This document shows positions 1-14,027 of a stretch of 64,000 nucleotides of DNA, piece by piece; the first letter of the stretch is position 1; every line of letters starts with the position of its first letter. Source of the stretch: Aphanomyces cochlioides. Taxonomy: Eukaryota; Oomycota; Saprolegniomycetes; Saprolegniales; Verrucalvaceae. A program made the position numbers and the translations under genes. The notes under the pieces were generated by a model. It was given only the letters and a program-made list of their open reading frames with translations. It searched no databases and was not told where the DNA came from. The stretch spans positions 1,178,001-1,242,000 of the forward strand of contig JAHQRK010000001.1 in the NCBI GenBank assembly GCA_019828595.1, in the 5' to 3' direction.

Positions 1-543
1 TAGCTAAATGAGCTAATTTGACGAGTATTGGAATCCTCATGATTTCATTGGTGCTGAGAAGCCACAAGGAAGAGCCGAGGCCACCAACCTGCCTTTCGAC
101 TGCATGGTCCATGTCGCGATCCTCGATATCGTCCTGACGTTCAGAGGCGACAGGCGATAGTGGATTTATTTGTCTCACCTTGAATGCGCAACGAGAGAAC
201 ACAAGCGAGGCGAAGGTGTTTTACACTTATTGATATGAAACTGCCGTGTCATTGACCTGAAACGGCTTCAAAATACAGTACAGCCAGAATAGGCTGTCCA
301 TATTTAGGGCTACGTCTACGGTACTAGTAGATGATAATTCATCTGCAGCACCGATTTCGTATCGTTCATCAGATAAGCTATGGAGCAAGTTCAGTAGCAA
401 TGCCAGTGCAAATTGACTGTGGAAGTCCTGACAATTCAGTTAGTTGAGATTTGTATACGCTTTCATTGGCTACAATTAAGTTAATTACGAAAATTTTAAC
501 CAATGGAATTTTTTCTTTGTTGATGATTTCCCATCAAGCGAGA

Positions 544-1284
544 ATGACGATGACGCCGTGGATGGATCGATTCCGCACGGAGAAACAGCAGCTCAATGGC
601 CTTTTGGTGGCGAATGGCGTACGTAAAACATGAATAACGCATTTATCTTTGACATTTGTTGACAGGGTGTGGCGATTGTGATGCTCTTGAATAGCTTGTT
701 TCTACTCGGACAATCGGGCGGTGTGATTGATTTCCTCAGCTGTGCTGTGTTCATTGCGTCTGCCTTGGCTGGCCTTGTCATGCTCAATCGAAATCCCTCG
801 GCATTTACGGTTGCAATCGCACACTCTCTGAATGTATTGCTCATTTTGATGAATAGATTGGCGCAGTTCTTGGAGGCTCGATTGGGTTGGTAGTTCTTGC
901 TTTCTTCAACACACTGTTCTGGGTATGAATGACTGCGCTCGGCGAACATCTTATACATTGGCAATTAGATCATGACGGCGGTGTCGATTGAAACTCATCT
1001 GATTGCAGCGTGGTTTGCCGCCACTTTCAATTTGGTTTACTGTGGGATTGAATGCCTCTTTCTCCACGTGCTCTATACAGCACGACACAACATCATCGAG
1101 ACACATGCAGGTACGAGGGCAAAGGTACACAAAGGGATATTGAATCGTTGATTTAGCCTACGCCACTATCCCCGATGCTGCACCAGTCGGGGCCGTGCAG
1201 AGTGGGGAAGCCACGGACGAAACCAGTTCAATTTACTCTTACCAATCTTCATCATATCCACCGCCACCTTCGGCGGATGTTTAA
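544..1284 (+). CDS. Four-transmembrane protein, MARVEL/tetraspan-like topology, unknown function
   Basis: Five exons can be joined in frame (544-618, 666-809, 857-922, 969-1110, 1157-1284) with introns of about 46-47 bp, giving about 184 residues. Seen: four hydrophobic segments near residues 20-38, 45-65, 74-98 and 108-130, short loops, and a cytoplasmic-looking C-terminal tail rich in Ser, Tyr and Pro that ends SYPPPPSADV. This topology resembles small tetraspan vesicle proteins (MARVEL, synaptogyrin, SCAMP groups), but I see no diagnostic motif, so the family is not assigned. The start is an in-frame ATG (MTMTPWMDRF) just before the first hydrophobic segment; an earlier exon cannot be excluded. 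The spliced frame fits the membrane pattern much better than the unspliced ORF, which stops after TM2. Confidence 0.7.
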
Positions 1285-1341
1285 TGTTCTCGCTTAAGAA
1301 TCATTTCGATTGTGCTGTGGATCCACGGTTGTGAATAGACT

Positions 1342-2807
1342 TCAGGATCGTGCAAATGCGCCGCTGTTGGAGTCTTTTTGGCTAGCGACGACAATATCTA
1401 GTGAAGTCATTAAAATCTCGTTACCAGCGCCGATGAGTTGCAGATCTACCTGTTCATCGGTTTCCTGTGAGGCAACTACTCGTTCCATGAAGACCGACGG
1501 GTCTTTGCAAAACTCTTTCATCCATTCGCGGGACTCCATGTGAGTATTAATTCGCTCGACAATGTCTGCCATCTACAAATAGAAAAATGGCATCAATCCA
1601 CAAGACTATGGCACTAACTCGTTGCTCCAAGTCTTGGCTTTCTTGGCTAATACTCTTGTAATGAGCGATGCAGTTGTCCATAGCAGCTCGTTGAGCGTTC
1701 AGTAGAGCTTCTTCGGCCAGAACCTGTCACGTCAATAATAAAGATTGCCATGTAGTCCATATGATACATCTACGGTGAACTGCTTGGAATCCAGCCGTAC
1801 TTCGCCCTTTTGGCTGGAGTCCAATCTACTCAAGACATAGCCATTAAGCAATAATTCAATAAGAATACGGCATACGGGAGAGTAAATTCGACGCTGAGAG
1901 GGCCGACGGGAGACAATTTCTTCTGCAGATGGGAGTGAATTGAGTGAATGGGTATTTCTTTGCACTCAAAGATGCCTTGGAATGTTGCGTCGTTGACAAC
2001 AATCGTACTGTCGCTGGATTTTTGCAAATCCTTCTCTTTGATGTAGTTCCAAAGCGCTATTGAGATGTCGGCCTTGGAATATCCATCATCTGGCCCCAAG
2101 TTCGGCTTGATGTAGCCACCGATTGCATCGTACAAGTCTCTAGACATGACGAACCTTTCGGGGGATTGGTTTCGCATCAACTGGAGCCGAATAACATGGC
2201 TAGAGTAGCCTTTCTTTCCTGGTCTGGTGACTTGAAACCCATCGGATGCTTCTGTTGTTTTTCCACTTGACCACTAGATACGATATTAGACGATCAAGAT
2301 ATAATCTTGATACCTCGATGGGTGTATTGCCTGGAAAGAGTCGATCATCGAGTTCAATGTGGGCTTTGTTGAAGAAATGCGAAAATTTCCTCGATGTAGG
2401 CCATGGATGCGGTCCGTTCATGACCGTGCCTTCAACGCGGAATGTCCATTCTCCAAAGTCTTGATCTTGTGGTAGAACATCTGCATTATTGGCATCGTCA
2501 AACGAGTAGTGGAACGACAAAGCCAATGTCTTTCGAATCGTCTACATTGCGCATCAATCAGCCAGCTACAAGATTGTCCATAATACCTTTGGTGTTGCTT
2601 GGGTACACATTGCAAGACGTCGAAGATGGCGCTGGACTGTGGTTTCGACGTGCGCATCGAGGGCTTTCATGACTTTGAAAGATTCAAATCTCTCGGGGTC
2701 CACGCTTTCCACCTATTTCACCGCTCATTAGTCGACTAATTCATCTCTACAGAGAGTACATCGCTTCGTAGCACTTGTGCCTTTCTCTTTGTCGTGGATT
2801 CGGCCAT
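1342..2807 (-). CDS. SMARCD: SWI/SNF chromatin-remodelling subunit, SMARCD/BAF60 (Swp73/Rsc6) family, SWIB domain
   Basis: Multi-exon minus-strand gene starting MAESTTKRKAQV at 2807. Seen in order: an N-terminal helical part; a region reading WTFRVEGTVMNG and KFSHFFNKAHIELDDRLFPG that matches the conserved pre-SWIB segment of BAF60 proteins; a SWIB/MDM2-like domain (DLYDAIGGY, KADISIALWNYIKEKDLQ, FQGIFECKEIPIHSIHSHL); and a C-terminal helical tail (VLAEEALLNAQRAAMDNCIAHYKS followed by MADIVERINTHMESREWM) typical of the family. Known role: a core subunit of SWI/SNF-type complexes that bridges transcription factors to the remodeller in the nucleus. The five or six exons are separated by about 40-60 bp introns. 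It is convergent with the upstream tetraspan gene, with about 57 bp between the stop codons. The particular paralogue cannot be told. Confidence 0.9.
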
Positions 2808-2931
2808 GTTGACAAAATGCATTGGTAAAATGAAACCTTGGAAAATTGATTTCTTGGAAACTGTAATAAATAATACCTGTCTAATATGAATAGAACAGAT
2901 TTATGAAATACTCTATCATTTAATTTTTCGC

Positions 2932-4045
2932 ATGACAATGGTCGTGAAGTTCTTTGGAGGCTATGGCTCCTTTGGAGAGATGGAGCCATTCGAGGAGAAC
3001 GACGACGAGATTGTTGCGATTGGAGCTGGGCATACGACGACCTTTGCAGCCACATCAAAGGCGCTTCTTGGTTGGGGTGCCGCTTTCCATGGCGAGCTTC
3101 AATCGAGCTCCATTTCTCGCTGGACTCTCTCTGTCTGTAGCATTGCGTGTGGCTCTTCCCATGTTGTCATATGTACTACATTAGGCGCGTGCCTGTGGTG
3201 GGGTGAACAGTTTAACAGACAGAGCCAACAACCCGAAGAGATAAAGTTTCCAACACCAACAAAAGTTCATGCAACTCAAGTTGCTGCTGGCGAAAACCAC
3301 ACTCTCGTCTTGGATTCAAGTGGCGTTGTGTACAGCTGGGGCTCCAATGCATATGGGCAATGCGGCATCAACAACGATGGTGATGTTTCTGTTGTGGACG
3401 TACCGAAAGCCAAGTATGTTGCAGCTGGAGCGAATCACTCGGCGATCATTTCGAATGACGGCTCGTTGTACACATTTGGCTGGGGACTCTATCATCAACT
3501 GGGTCATGGGTCGACTGAAAACGTGGCCAAGCCAACATGCGTGACCTGCCTTGAAGGCGTCGGTGAACTTCTTGGCACCAATAAGTTTTCTGGGCTGGCT
3601 AAAGTTGCATGCGGCGCGTGGCACACTGCAGGTAGACAAGATTTTCTTCATCCTGTTGGACTCAGGTGCTGGTTTTAGCCTTGACAACCACCGGAGATCT
3701 ATACACTTGGGGCTGGGGCCAACATGGACAACTCGTGCGTTCGTTGAGTGTTTGGAATGTTTAATGTGTTTCATCTAGGGCCATGAGACTTTGGAGAGCC
3801 AAGTGTTCCCAAAGTTACTCGACGTAGACTGGGAAGTTGTAGATATTTCCTGCGGTACTCGACATACAACGATCCTCACACAGGATGGTCAAGTCCATCG
3901 ATGGGGTTTCTCATGCCCTAACGATCTAATCGTCGCTGGAAAAAGCAGCGAATCCAACAAAACAATCTGCCAGATCACAAGCCACGGCACGCGAATAGCA
4001 TCAGGGTCCTACCACGACGTCATAGTGCAAACAACTCCAGTGTAA
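2932..4045 (+). CDS. RCC1-repeat (regulator of chromosome condensation) beta-propeller protein
   Basis: Three exons (2932-3631, 3679-3734, 3779-4045) give about 340 residues. Seen: repeated RCC1 blades with the pattern xAAGxxHTLxLxxxGxVYSWGxNxxGQ, for example VAAGENHTLVLDSSGVVYSW followed by GSNAYGQCG, then VAAGANHSAIISNDGSLYTF with GWGLYHQLGHG, VACGAWHTA, LYTWGWGQHGQL and DISCGTRHTTILTQDGQVHR. This length fits a single seven-bladed propeller with little extra sequence, as in small cytosolic or nuclear RCC1-like proteins (RCCD1 type). RCC1 itself is the Ran guanine-nucleotide exchange factor, but many RCC1-like proteins are not, so the partner is not predicted. The start lies about 125 bp from the divergent SMARCD start. 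The stop is 14 bp from the NSUN2 stop (convergent). Confidence 0.9.
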
Positions 4046-4059
4046 AAATGGTCTAAGAT

Positions 4060-6468
<2,409 letters not shown>

Positions 6469-6710
6469 CGTAGCTCAATCCACTTCCAACCGATTTCCCC
6501 GCTTCAATTTGCTCAGAAAATCGTCAAAAAGATTCAAAAATATTTTTAAATTATACAATTTAATTGGATATAAAACTGTAAAATTAGCAAAATTTTCATA
6601 TTTTCTGAGGGTCAGTCTGGAAACCGAAAATATTACATTAACCGGAAAAAATAAATTTATATGGACAAAATATTCGGAATCGAGAAGCAGTTTGCTTCAC
6701 AAATTTTACT

Positions 6711-7249
6711 CCATTAATCGCCCGGTCCAGCGACGATCTAACCCCATAAAATTAGTTTTAATTGGATAAAATAGTTTTGATGAATTGTTGTGTAAATTCA
6801 CTTTATCTGACCAATCATACTGTCAAATTACTAAGAAGCTCTTAAAGTAGAGCCCCACAAACGGAACTTGGGCAGTTCTTGCACGTTTATAATGGCTGAG
6901 CTTCATACCACGCGGACGACGTCAGACATCCGCCCAGAAAATTGCGCTCACCGAAGCGAAGCGGAGGTTGAGTGGAAAATTTTCTGTAGGCGGATGACTC
7001 GGAGGAGGGAGCCCCCAACGTGCACCAAAAAGGGACTTCTTTATATTTACTCTCATCCGGAAAGGCGGCAGGTAGGCCGTAAGGCCGTGCCGCCACCCTG
7101 ATGAGGCCTGTTTGAGTTCTTGGCGTGGTCGTCTTGACTATTATTGGTCAAATAGTTGCCACATACGCGTCATGATTGGTAGATTATTTTATCCAATGAA
7201 TTTGTTAATTTTATAGGGCTAGGTCGTCGCTGGACCGGGCGATTAATGG
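6711..7249. mobile_element. Foldback/MITE-like element with about 65-bp terminal inverted repeats and internal hairpins
   Basis: The left arm (6711-6775, starting CCATTAATCGCCCGGTCCAG) and the right arm (7183-7249, ending CTGGACCGGGCGATTAATGG) are inverted copies with a few mismatches and a short gap. Inside are two further self-complementary segments: about 70 nt at 6927-6996 (CATCCGCC...GGCGGATG) and about 54 nt at 7052-7105 (CTCATC...GATGAG enclosing GGCGGCA...TGCCGCC). No transposase ORF is present. It lies between NSUN2 and a Crypton relic in a gene-poor stretch. No clear target-site duplication is visible. The superfamily is not assigned. Confidence 0.65.
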
Positions 7250-7434
7250 GGCTGGCTATTCACAAATTCTCGATAAGTCTTTTTTTGGAAATTTAAGTAT
7301 ATTGATTTTAGTATTAGTCTGAAATAAAACAAGAAAAAGTCCAACGAACAGAGAATTCGTGGAGTGTGTTGCTTCACGAAACCCATAACCAATGAAAAGC
7401 AAAGAAAACTAATAAAAGTAGCCAATCATAGAGT

Positions 7435-9655
7435 TTGAGGAACTTTCGTCAGCCGTATTTCGTCATTTCGAAAGCGTATGGGGACGTCGCAAGCTTCACG
7501 ATCGAATCTGCCCGCAGGAGCCGCATATCAGAGCTCACACGAGCTGGATATAGGTCAGGTATCAATCAAATGAAGAAGTGGTTGATAGCTACAGGAAAGC
7601 CCCACCTACTTATGCCATGTGGAGAGTCAGCGGACGGATTCACGTTAGACTTATCTCTTTTCCAGAACCAGGATTTTCTATCTTTTCTCGAATGGACCAT
7701 TCAAATAAAGCAGCCACAAGTATCTACCCTGAACGGCTACCGCAGTGCTTTAGAAAGAGTTTACAGAGATCAAAACGTTGCCCTCCCTGCAGAGTTTGAT
7801 GATGACATGCATATTGTTTTCTCTGGTATTTGATTATTTGATTTATTTTATTATAATTGTCATCTATTTAGGCATAAGAAAATCCCTAGCACAAAGTCTA
7901 CAAAGCGGGGATAAATGTCATAGCGGCAAAAGACCGATGTCGTTTTCCCAGTTCGAAATGCTCTGTGAAAAAAGCATTGTTTTGACGGACGGCGGTTTCA
8001 CCCACTTGTACTCGATCCTGTCTTGGAACTTATGTGTCGTTCGAAAAACACAGAGACTGTTCGGTATTGATAGCTTCTACTTTGGAAATCACACTCATAA
8101 ATCTATAGATTTAGCCACATAAGTTTTGAAGACGATTGTTTGGGAATTGTATTTCATAAAACGAAAACACAACAAGAAGGTTTGGCTATAAGAGTATATT
8201 CAAAATAAAGATTGATAGGAACGAAGAATAAAGATCCCAAACATTGCTATTCAAATCCCTTCAACCCAAAAATATGTCTCTTCGTTGCGCTTGGAGTGTA
8301 TTTGGCATGTAACAGCCAAATTGAACCTGCATTTCTATTCCCTGGTTCCAACCAAAAGGTTTATTCATTTCAAATAATTCGAAATTTAATGTAGCATAGG
8401 ATCGTTTTGGGAAGTCATTGGCAAAATTGCTTCTGTCTCAACTTGCTCAAAATGGGGATAGCGGTGGAAACCGCAAGCGTGAGATCGGCACGCATTCCAT
8501 TCGGAAAGGCGCTGCTACATTTGTCTCGTCCGGTAGTACCGGCGGTCCGTCAATTGTGAGCGTATGTTTGCGCTGCGGATGGTCGTTGGGGAACGTAATG
8601 GAGCGATACTTCAGGTACGAAGCTGCAGGAGACTAGTTCACAGGCCGCGTTGTGGCCCGACTCCCAGTGAATAACGCAAACTTTTCTGTTTTACCAGCAC
8701 ATTTTGATCCTGTTGACAATATCTTTGTCGGCACTATGGTGCAACAGATGTTTCCATCGCTGGCAAATTTGGATCACCTTAATGGCGTGCTTCGACTCGT
8801 AATAGCTAGTCTTGTTGTACACTACGACTACTTGATTGCTGTCCTACCATCTTCCCATGCACTCCTATCCACGTCTTTGTTCTGCGATATAAATGCCAAA
8901 AACCAGCTTGCATTCCGCGTACAAGGTGGTCTAGAATCAAACTTCATCAGGGCTTCTGGCATCCCACCTCACATTGAGGTGTACAAGCAGCTGCTTCAAA
9001 ACGCTCGTGCTATTGCAGATGTACCTCGTGTAGTCATTGACGGTGTCCGTTAGGTATGCTTGAATACTCTTGAGAATGTTTGAGAAATAGTACAATTGTA
9101 GATTTTTGATGAACACGGTGATATCGCTGGAAACATCACTCGAAAGTTCATTGAGGATACTATATCAAATGCCATCAGAGAACTCTCTCGTCATGTCGAC
9201 AATTCAACTGGCAGCTCAATGCCCGACAACAATTCCCATGTGAGCTCACAATACGAAATTTTCCATTGGGGTGGGGGGCTGCATAAGCTCCCTCAGGATT
9301 TTCATTCCCCAGTGTCGATGTTTTGACAGCTTGGAAGCTTTGTTGGAGAGGTAACAATGCGAAGAAGATATTACCTTACAGACAAATCAAATCTGTCGAC
9401 CTTTCGACACGAAAGCAGCGCAATGTTCTATCTGGGTGGAAATACATAATGGATAAACTCGTCAATTATTATTACCAGCAAACAGGAAGTCGGTTGCCAC
9501 GAAATCCGACTGAAAACGACATCCTCGAGGCGTTTGAAATTGCCAGAGGTATGTTTGATCCAATACGCGGGGTGACGGCGAAGTAGCGCAAAAGAAGGGA
9601 CAGCCAATTGAAGATTGCGACTGCGATTCGCTTGGTCCGGGAGATGTGCGGCCAA
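7435..9655 (+). pseudogene. Degenerate Crypton-type tyrosine recombinase
   Basis: Pieces of one protein occur in order but in broken frames. A SAM-like N-terminal domain is at 7435-7833. A middle part (LYSILSWNLCVVRKTQRLFG) is at about 7860-8122, followed by a stop. The catalytic C-terminal part is at 8418-9053, with the H-x-x-R box in GTHSIRKGAATFVSSGST and the tyrosine region GNVMERYFRYEAAGDQ. A C-terminal tail (ILPYRQIKSVDLSTRKQRNV) follows at 9323-9655. The arrangement matches tyrosine recombinases of Crypton elements, which are widespread in oomycetes; that identity is from family knowledge. Several in-frame stops and frame changes, not all explicable by introns, indicate a relic. No element ends were located. 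Confidence 0.75.
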
Positions 9656-9989
9656 CGAACGGAAGAAGCGTAAGCCATGCGCCGTTGTTGGAGAATATCA
9701 ACTAGCATTGACTTGAATACATAAATTTGCATGGGCTCTTACTTGTTCGACAACTGTCCTTCTGGTCGCCAGAGAGTCGGGCTTTGTATTCCTTATAGCT
9801 CATTCTTCTTGTCGATCTACGGAGCTCATTAGACATAGATATGATCATGGAGCATACTGAATGATACATGGCTGTGCATGGGTGAACACCACAGCTCGGG
9901 AACGCCTTCCCATGGTCGCCGCTGCATGCCTTGGACAAAACGAGAAATGCTCAAAATCACCACTTGCCATGATTTAGCCAATGATAAGA

Positions 9990-10130
9990 ATGAATTAATT
10001 TATTGTTGATTTGATACGAATTTCCAGACCCCGTTCAATCGAATCACGCCGGCGGATCGATTCACCAATCAACGCCATTGGCTAATAAATATTTTGGGCG
10101 ATTGTGATTGGCTGAATAAAATTTTAAAGA
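9990..10130. repeat. Dispersed A+T-rich repeat (shared with about 27040-27200)
   Basis: The stretch TTGATACGAATTTCCAGACC and the following TTCAATCGAATCACGCCGGC recur in diverged form near 27058-27160, with a shared CATTGGCTRAT-like block. No coding potential is seen. It is probably an old non-autonomous element; ends are not defined. Confidence 0.45.
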
Positions 10131-10314
10131 AAGTACAGTTTCCATGAGAGAAAGTACTGTTCTAATTTTCATTCATCCAATGTATTGGCGCGATTGGAGA
10201 TTGATACAAAAAAATGAATCCAAATTGGGAAATTTCTAGCGAATCCACAATAACTGGCCAAAATAAAAACGTCGAGCATCCTCCTTCACGTTTTCCATAT
10301 ACAATACAATAAAT

Positions 10315-10545
10315 AAGCCCAAAATGGCATTTTGAGGCCAAATTCAATAATTGAGGTCAAAATATGAACTTGTTTATCTCCAAGAGTTTTGCACCAAATC
10401 CAATATTTTTGGTTGGGATATACTCACTGGAGGCTCCCAAAATGCCATTTTACGAAATGGAGGTTTTACCTCCATTTTGAATATGCATGATCCCAATTTT
10501 GCTGAAAATGGCATATTGATTTTGAAATTTTGCCAGACGCACCCT
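10315..10545. repeat. Fragment of the GTCTGGCAA-ended MITE family
   Basis: About 230 bp from AAGCCCAAAATGGCATTTTG to GCCAGACGCACCC closely match the interior and right end of the elements at 35786-36132 and 35335-35525 in the tandem array. The left terminal repeat (CCGTCTGGCAACCG) is missing here, so the copy looks truncated. Non-coding. Confidence 0.7.
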
Positions 10546-10719
10546 GAACTTTTAGGTCCATTGAAGCAAATTTTCTCTTTGACATTTCTTGCGTGTAAAG
10601 CTCAATAGGCAGCCCATAAGGTTTCTACATTGTATATCTTACTTTGTAGGTCTAAACAAGACCAGGGACTACCAGAAAGCCTTGGAGAGCGAGTTGCATC
10701 TTTCCATACTGAAGAGCTC

Positions 10720-11712
10720 AATGATTTAGTCGTTCCGAATCCTTTTCCAAAGTCACACTCAAGTCATTTGCACAGGTAACAACATCTTCTGTGAAATGAG
10801 CGCTGAAGTCATCCCATAGGAGCAATATTTTCTTGACTTTTCTGCCCCGCCGATGACCAAAATGGTACTTCAGGAACTGAGTGGAAATTGAACTGTTCCA
10901 CCATGCTCTTGGGTTGGCGTAAAGTCGTAAAGTCGTGAAGGATGACGCTCATGAAGCTCTTCAATTTCACCCCATGTACGCACACCAAATCCATTTCGTA
11001 CGGTAAGATTCTCTTGCACGACTTCCTTGATTTTTGATTGTTGTTGCTTTAGCAGAACGAAAACGGAATATTTGACGCTCTTGTTGTCAGCGAGCAGCAT
11101 TGCCGTAACCCTGTCCTTGGTGTGACCGGCACACTTGATCCAAACTGTTTTTGCACCAGTTGAATCCCATGTATGGGTAGGCAAGTACTCGTAGTTTATC
11201 CCTGTTTGATCAGCGTTGTAGATGTCTTCAATATCATTTTCTTCAACAACTTTCTGGTGTCGCAAGTTCATTTCTTGCAGTGCGCGCTCACCTTCTTCCA
11301 TGTTTGCTTGTCCTGACCTTATTTTCGCTCGCATTGAAAATGCCCAACGCTTTGCAAACCGTCGGATCCATGATGGACTTGCCTTCAACTGGTCCTCGCT
11401 GAGCCCGACGTCGGCAGCGACCTCTAAGGCCTTGCACTTGAGCATTATGTTGCTTACTGGTACACCTTCAGCCCTTAGTTCTGCTACCCAACGAGCAACG
11501 TGCTCTTCGTGTTGAATAGACAGCGTTGTAGCCATGCCTTTGCTGCGAGATGTTCGCTTGTTTGCCATGGCTGGGTCGTTGACAGCGGCCTCAATATGAC
11601 TGCGCTGGCTTTCCCATCGCAATATGCGTTTCCATACTGTCTGTTTTGATTTACCTTCTACTCCCATGAAAAATGTCTGTATGGCAGATTCCATTGAGTG
11701 CTCACTCGCCAA
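10720..11712 (-). pseudogene. Pogo/Tigger-type transposase relic (CENP-B HTH plus DDE_1 domain)
   Basis: An open frame of 280 codons (10870-11712) holds an N-terminal helix-turn-helix region (KQTVWKRILRWESQ), a CENP-B-type DNA-binding part (LKASPSWIRRFAKRWAFSMR) and the start of the DDE domain (EDIYNADQTGINYEYLP, with the first Asp). The expected next block, ILLLWDDFSAHFTEDV with the second Asp, lies downstream at about 10760-10850 in another frame. A frameshift near 10885 therefore breaks the gene, and the last catalytic part is missing. Known family role: transposition of TA-targeting pogo elements. No flanking inverted repeats were found. Confidence 0.75.
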
Positions 11713-13238
11713 TTGGATATATGTAGTCTCTTCTTGTAGGAGAAGAACGTACGCTGATGTTTTGGTGGCTGTCGCCGCCGATATCCCTTGATACTGGGGC
11801 GTCCTGTAGCTTGACGATGTGACTCTCTGCGCTGCGACTGAAACATCCCGCCAGATTGAAAAGTTTGGCGCCTTGACAGAGTTGAAAAGCGTCCCCGTGA
11901 AACTTAATGATTGACCTATTTACAGAGGTATTATATCTCTCAGGAACTTGCATGAAGTTATATCCAGTGACCACAAAAATATAGAGGTAAAATCTCTTCC
12001 CAATTGACAAATCAACTAAAGCAGGAACAAAGAAAATGTACCATTCCTTCATCTGTTATCCTTTTCGAATACAGTTTCCAAGTGTTGCCAGTCAACAAAG
12101 CCATCAAGCGCATGTGTAACAAAAATGTCATCAATTCGGGCAAGAAAGGCGGTGAGCGCACACCACTTCGACTTGACGTGACAACGAAGGTTGGTCGCTA
12201 CGACAGGACGAAGATGGCGGTCGACGTGCGTGCGGGCTGAATTCGAACGTCCGTTTCATAGCACGACCTCTGCATCTCCGTCATTCGGCCCATTTTCTGC
12301 AAGCCTGCGTATTTCGGGATCTTGCGACGCCAAATGTCAAGCCGCATCCTCTTGACGACATTACAGAAGCTGAAATGATTGATTCAACGAGCATAACTTG
12401 AACCCGAGCGGCAAGATAGCATTCGACAGCTGAGACAAAGCAATGGGTTGGAAGCTTCCTTGGATGAGGAGCGTATCCATTTGCAACATATATCAGCCAT
12501 CTGCGTTGTGATTGGCCGACCTGAGTATTTTTATCCAATCAAATGTTTCCCCCTTCAGCTTCGTCATGGATATCTGAGTGTCGTCAGGACCAAGAAATCC
12601 CCCGCGGCCATTCCTTGCACGGTACAATCAATCACTCCGCGCCTTGCGTACCTTTGATATCCATGGACTTCAATCTTGTGCGTGCCTCACTGACGTCTCA
12701 ACAGAGTTCGATGACGGCTGCTGCCGTGTTCGAGGCGGCGACGATCGAAAGAGTACAGATCCAGTGCGTTAAGCCATCGCGGTGCCATTCCATCGTTTGA
12801 AATGTATATACATCTTGGGGGAAGAGCACACACACTTGTCCGGTTTTCCCTCGTCTTGTATCGCGTAGAGAAAGGCAGTGACATTCGTTCGCGTGGAAAG
12901 CACCTCGCTTTTACCTTGGACTGGAAAAACGTAGCTATTTCGCTCGTGAAACTTACACCTGGCTTTGGGACACTGGGATGTCGCGTCAAGTCAAAATTTC
13001 AAGCTGGAATTTCGACCATCCACCTGATAGTCCGAATTTCACACCTAATTAGGTCCAATTTGGAGGATGGTTTTCACTCAAGCAATGAAATCGTCGCAAT
13101 CCGCGCATGTGTCACGCCTACGTCAGTTAGCTTCGTTGCAAGAAGCAAGGAGCGTAGCTGACGACACACACATCAAGCACCTCCATGTTGTGATACGGCT
13201 GTCATTTTTCAATATCTTCTTCAACGTCCAAGCAAGGA
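11713..13238. other. About 1.5 kb without a recognisable gene
   Basis: Only short overlapping frames without family resemblance, codon pattern or convincing splice structure are visible on either strand. It separates the TE-rich stretch from the next gene cluster and may hold promoters and decayed repeats. I see nothing I can name. Confidence 0.5.
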
Positions 13239-13595
13239 ATGGTTGAAATCGCGCCACAGTTCCAGTTCCTCACACAAGACCTCTCCAAGTCGCAGCTCGC
13301 GGTCACGGCCCCTGCGAAAGATGCAATGTGGTTACGAGGCCAACCGGCACAAGTCGAATGGGATCCAACGAATTTACCCGTCGACAAAGTACGAATAGTC
13401 CTCCTCCAGACGACGTCCATCGCCAACCAAACCGGCGCATACACGATGGTCGCGGAATGCACAGAAAACAACGGCGTCTTTGAGTACCGCAAAGTTCCAT
13501 GGGGACTCTGCATGGACAACGATTACTTTATTCGCATCATGTCCTTGGACGGACAACATTTTATTGATGGAGACTGCTTCTCCATCAGCGTTTAA
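13239..13595 (+). CDS. Small Kre9/Ser-Thr-GPI-type beta-sandwich protein
   Basis: A single-exon ORF of 118 residues. Seen: MWLRGQPAQVEWDP, then KVRIVLLQTTS, an AENNG-like CTENNGVFEYRKVPW and NDYFIRIMSLDG. This spacing is characteristic of the Kre9/Knh1-type domain found in fungal and oomycete surface proteins (GxxxxIxW...VxIxL...NxGxYxWxVP...YxIxI). Unlike typical surface members there is no N-terminal signal peptide and no GPI tail, so it is either cytosolic or lacks an unrecognised upstream exon. The function is not predicted beyond the fold. Confidence 0.65.
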   Translation: MVEIAPQFQFLTQDLSKSQLAVTAPAKDAMWLRGQPAQVEWDPTNLPVDKVRIVLLQTTSIANQTGAYTMVAECTENNGVFEYRKVPWGLCMDNDYFIRIMSLDGQHFIDGDCFSISV

Positions 13596-13703
13596 CTTAT
13601 TGAGTCGGGAAAGGATTTAGAGGACTCGTGTAAATATGACTAATATATATAGAGAATGTGCCACGATCGATACTGTGTTGGGCTTGTTGCTCGTGAACGA
13701 GCG

Positions 13704-13822
13704 GCGTACGTACAAGGTCGCCGATTTACAAGCCGCTGCTTCAATATCTTGGATAGTGTCCCCCGTCGTACGTACAAGGTCGCCCTACAAGCCGCCGCCT
13801 CAAATTGTTGAAGGCGTCCCAG
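13704..13822. repeat. Two-copy direct repeat of about 55-60 bp
   Basis: The segment beginning CGTACGTACAAGGTCGCC is present at about 13704-13760 and again at 13768-13822 with a few substitutions and a short deletion; both copies end in a GTCCC block. It lies between the small Kre9-like ORF and the 3' end of biotin synthase, with no coding signal. Confidence 0.6.
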
Positions 13823-14027
13823 GATGTGTACTTACACGCGGGTGCACGTCGTCGCGGCAACAACCATCGTCAACGACCATCGTATCGTAACAACCGCCAA
13901 CATGACGTGCACGGCGCCGTACTCGACATCACGTGAACCAGCTCGAGATGCTCATGGCTTTGTGATGAGGATTGTAGAGGCATCGTCATTATATTCAGCC
14001 TTAACAGACGCTTCTATATTAACATTT

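Noticed and set aside
1..180. Open stretch on both strands at the window edge (plus: EYWNPHDFIGAEKP; minus: SERQDDIEDRDMDHAVERQ)
   Set aside because: Too short and cut by the window edge; neither strand shows a family motif, so no gene is called.
7050..7110. Possible hammerhead ribozyme (CTGATGAG near 7098 and GGAAAG near 7058)
   Set aside because: The core boxes are present, but the flanking bases do not form the required stem II, and no GAAA follows CTGATGAG at the proper distance on this strand.
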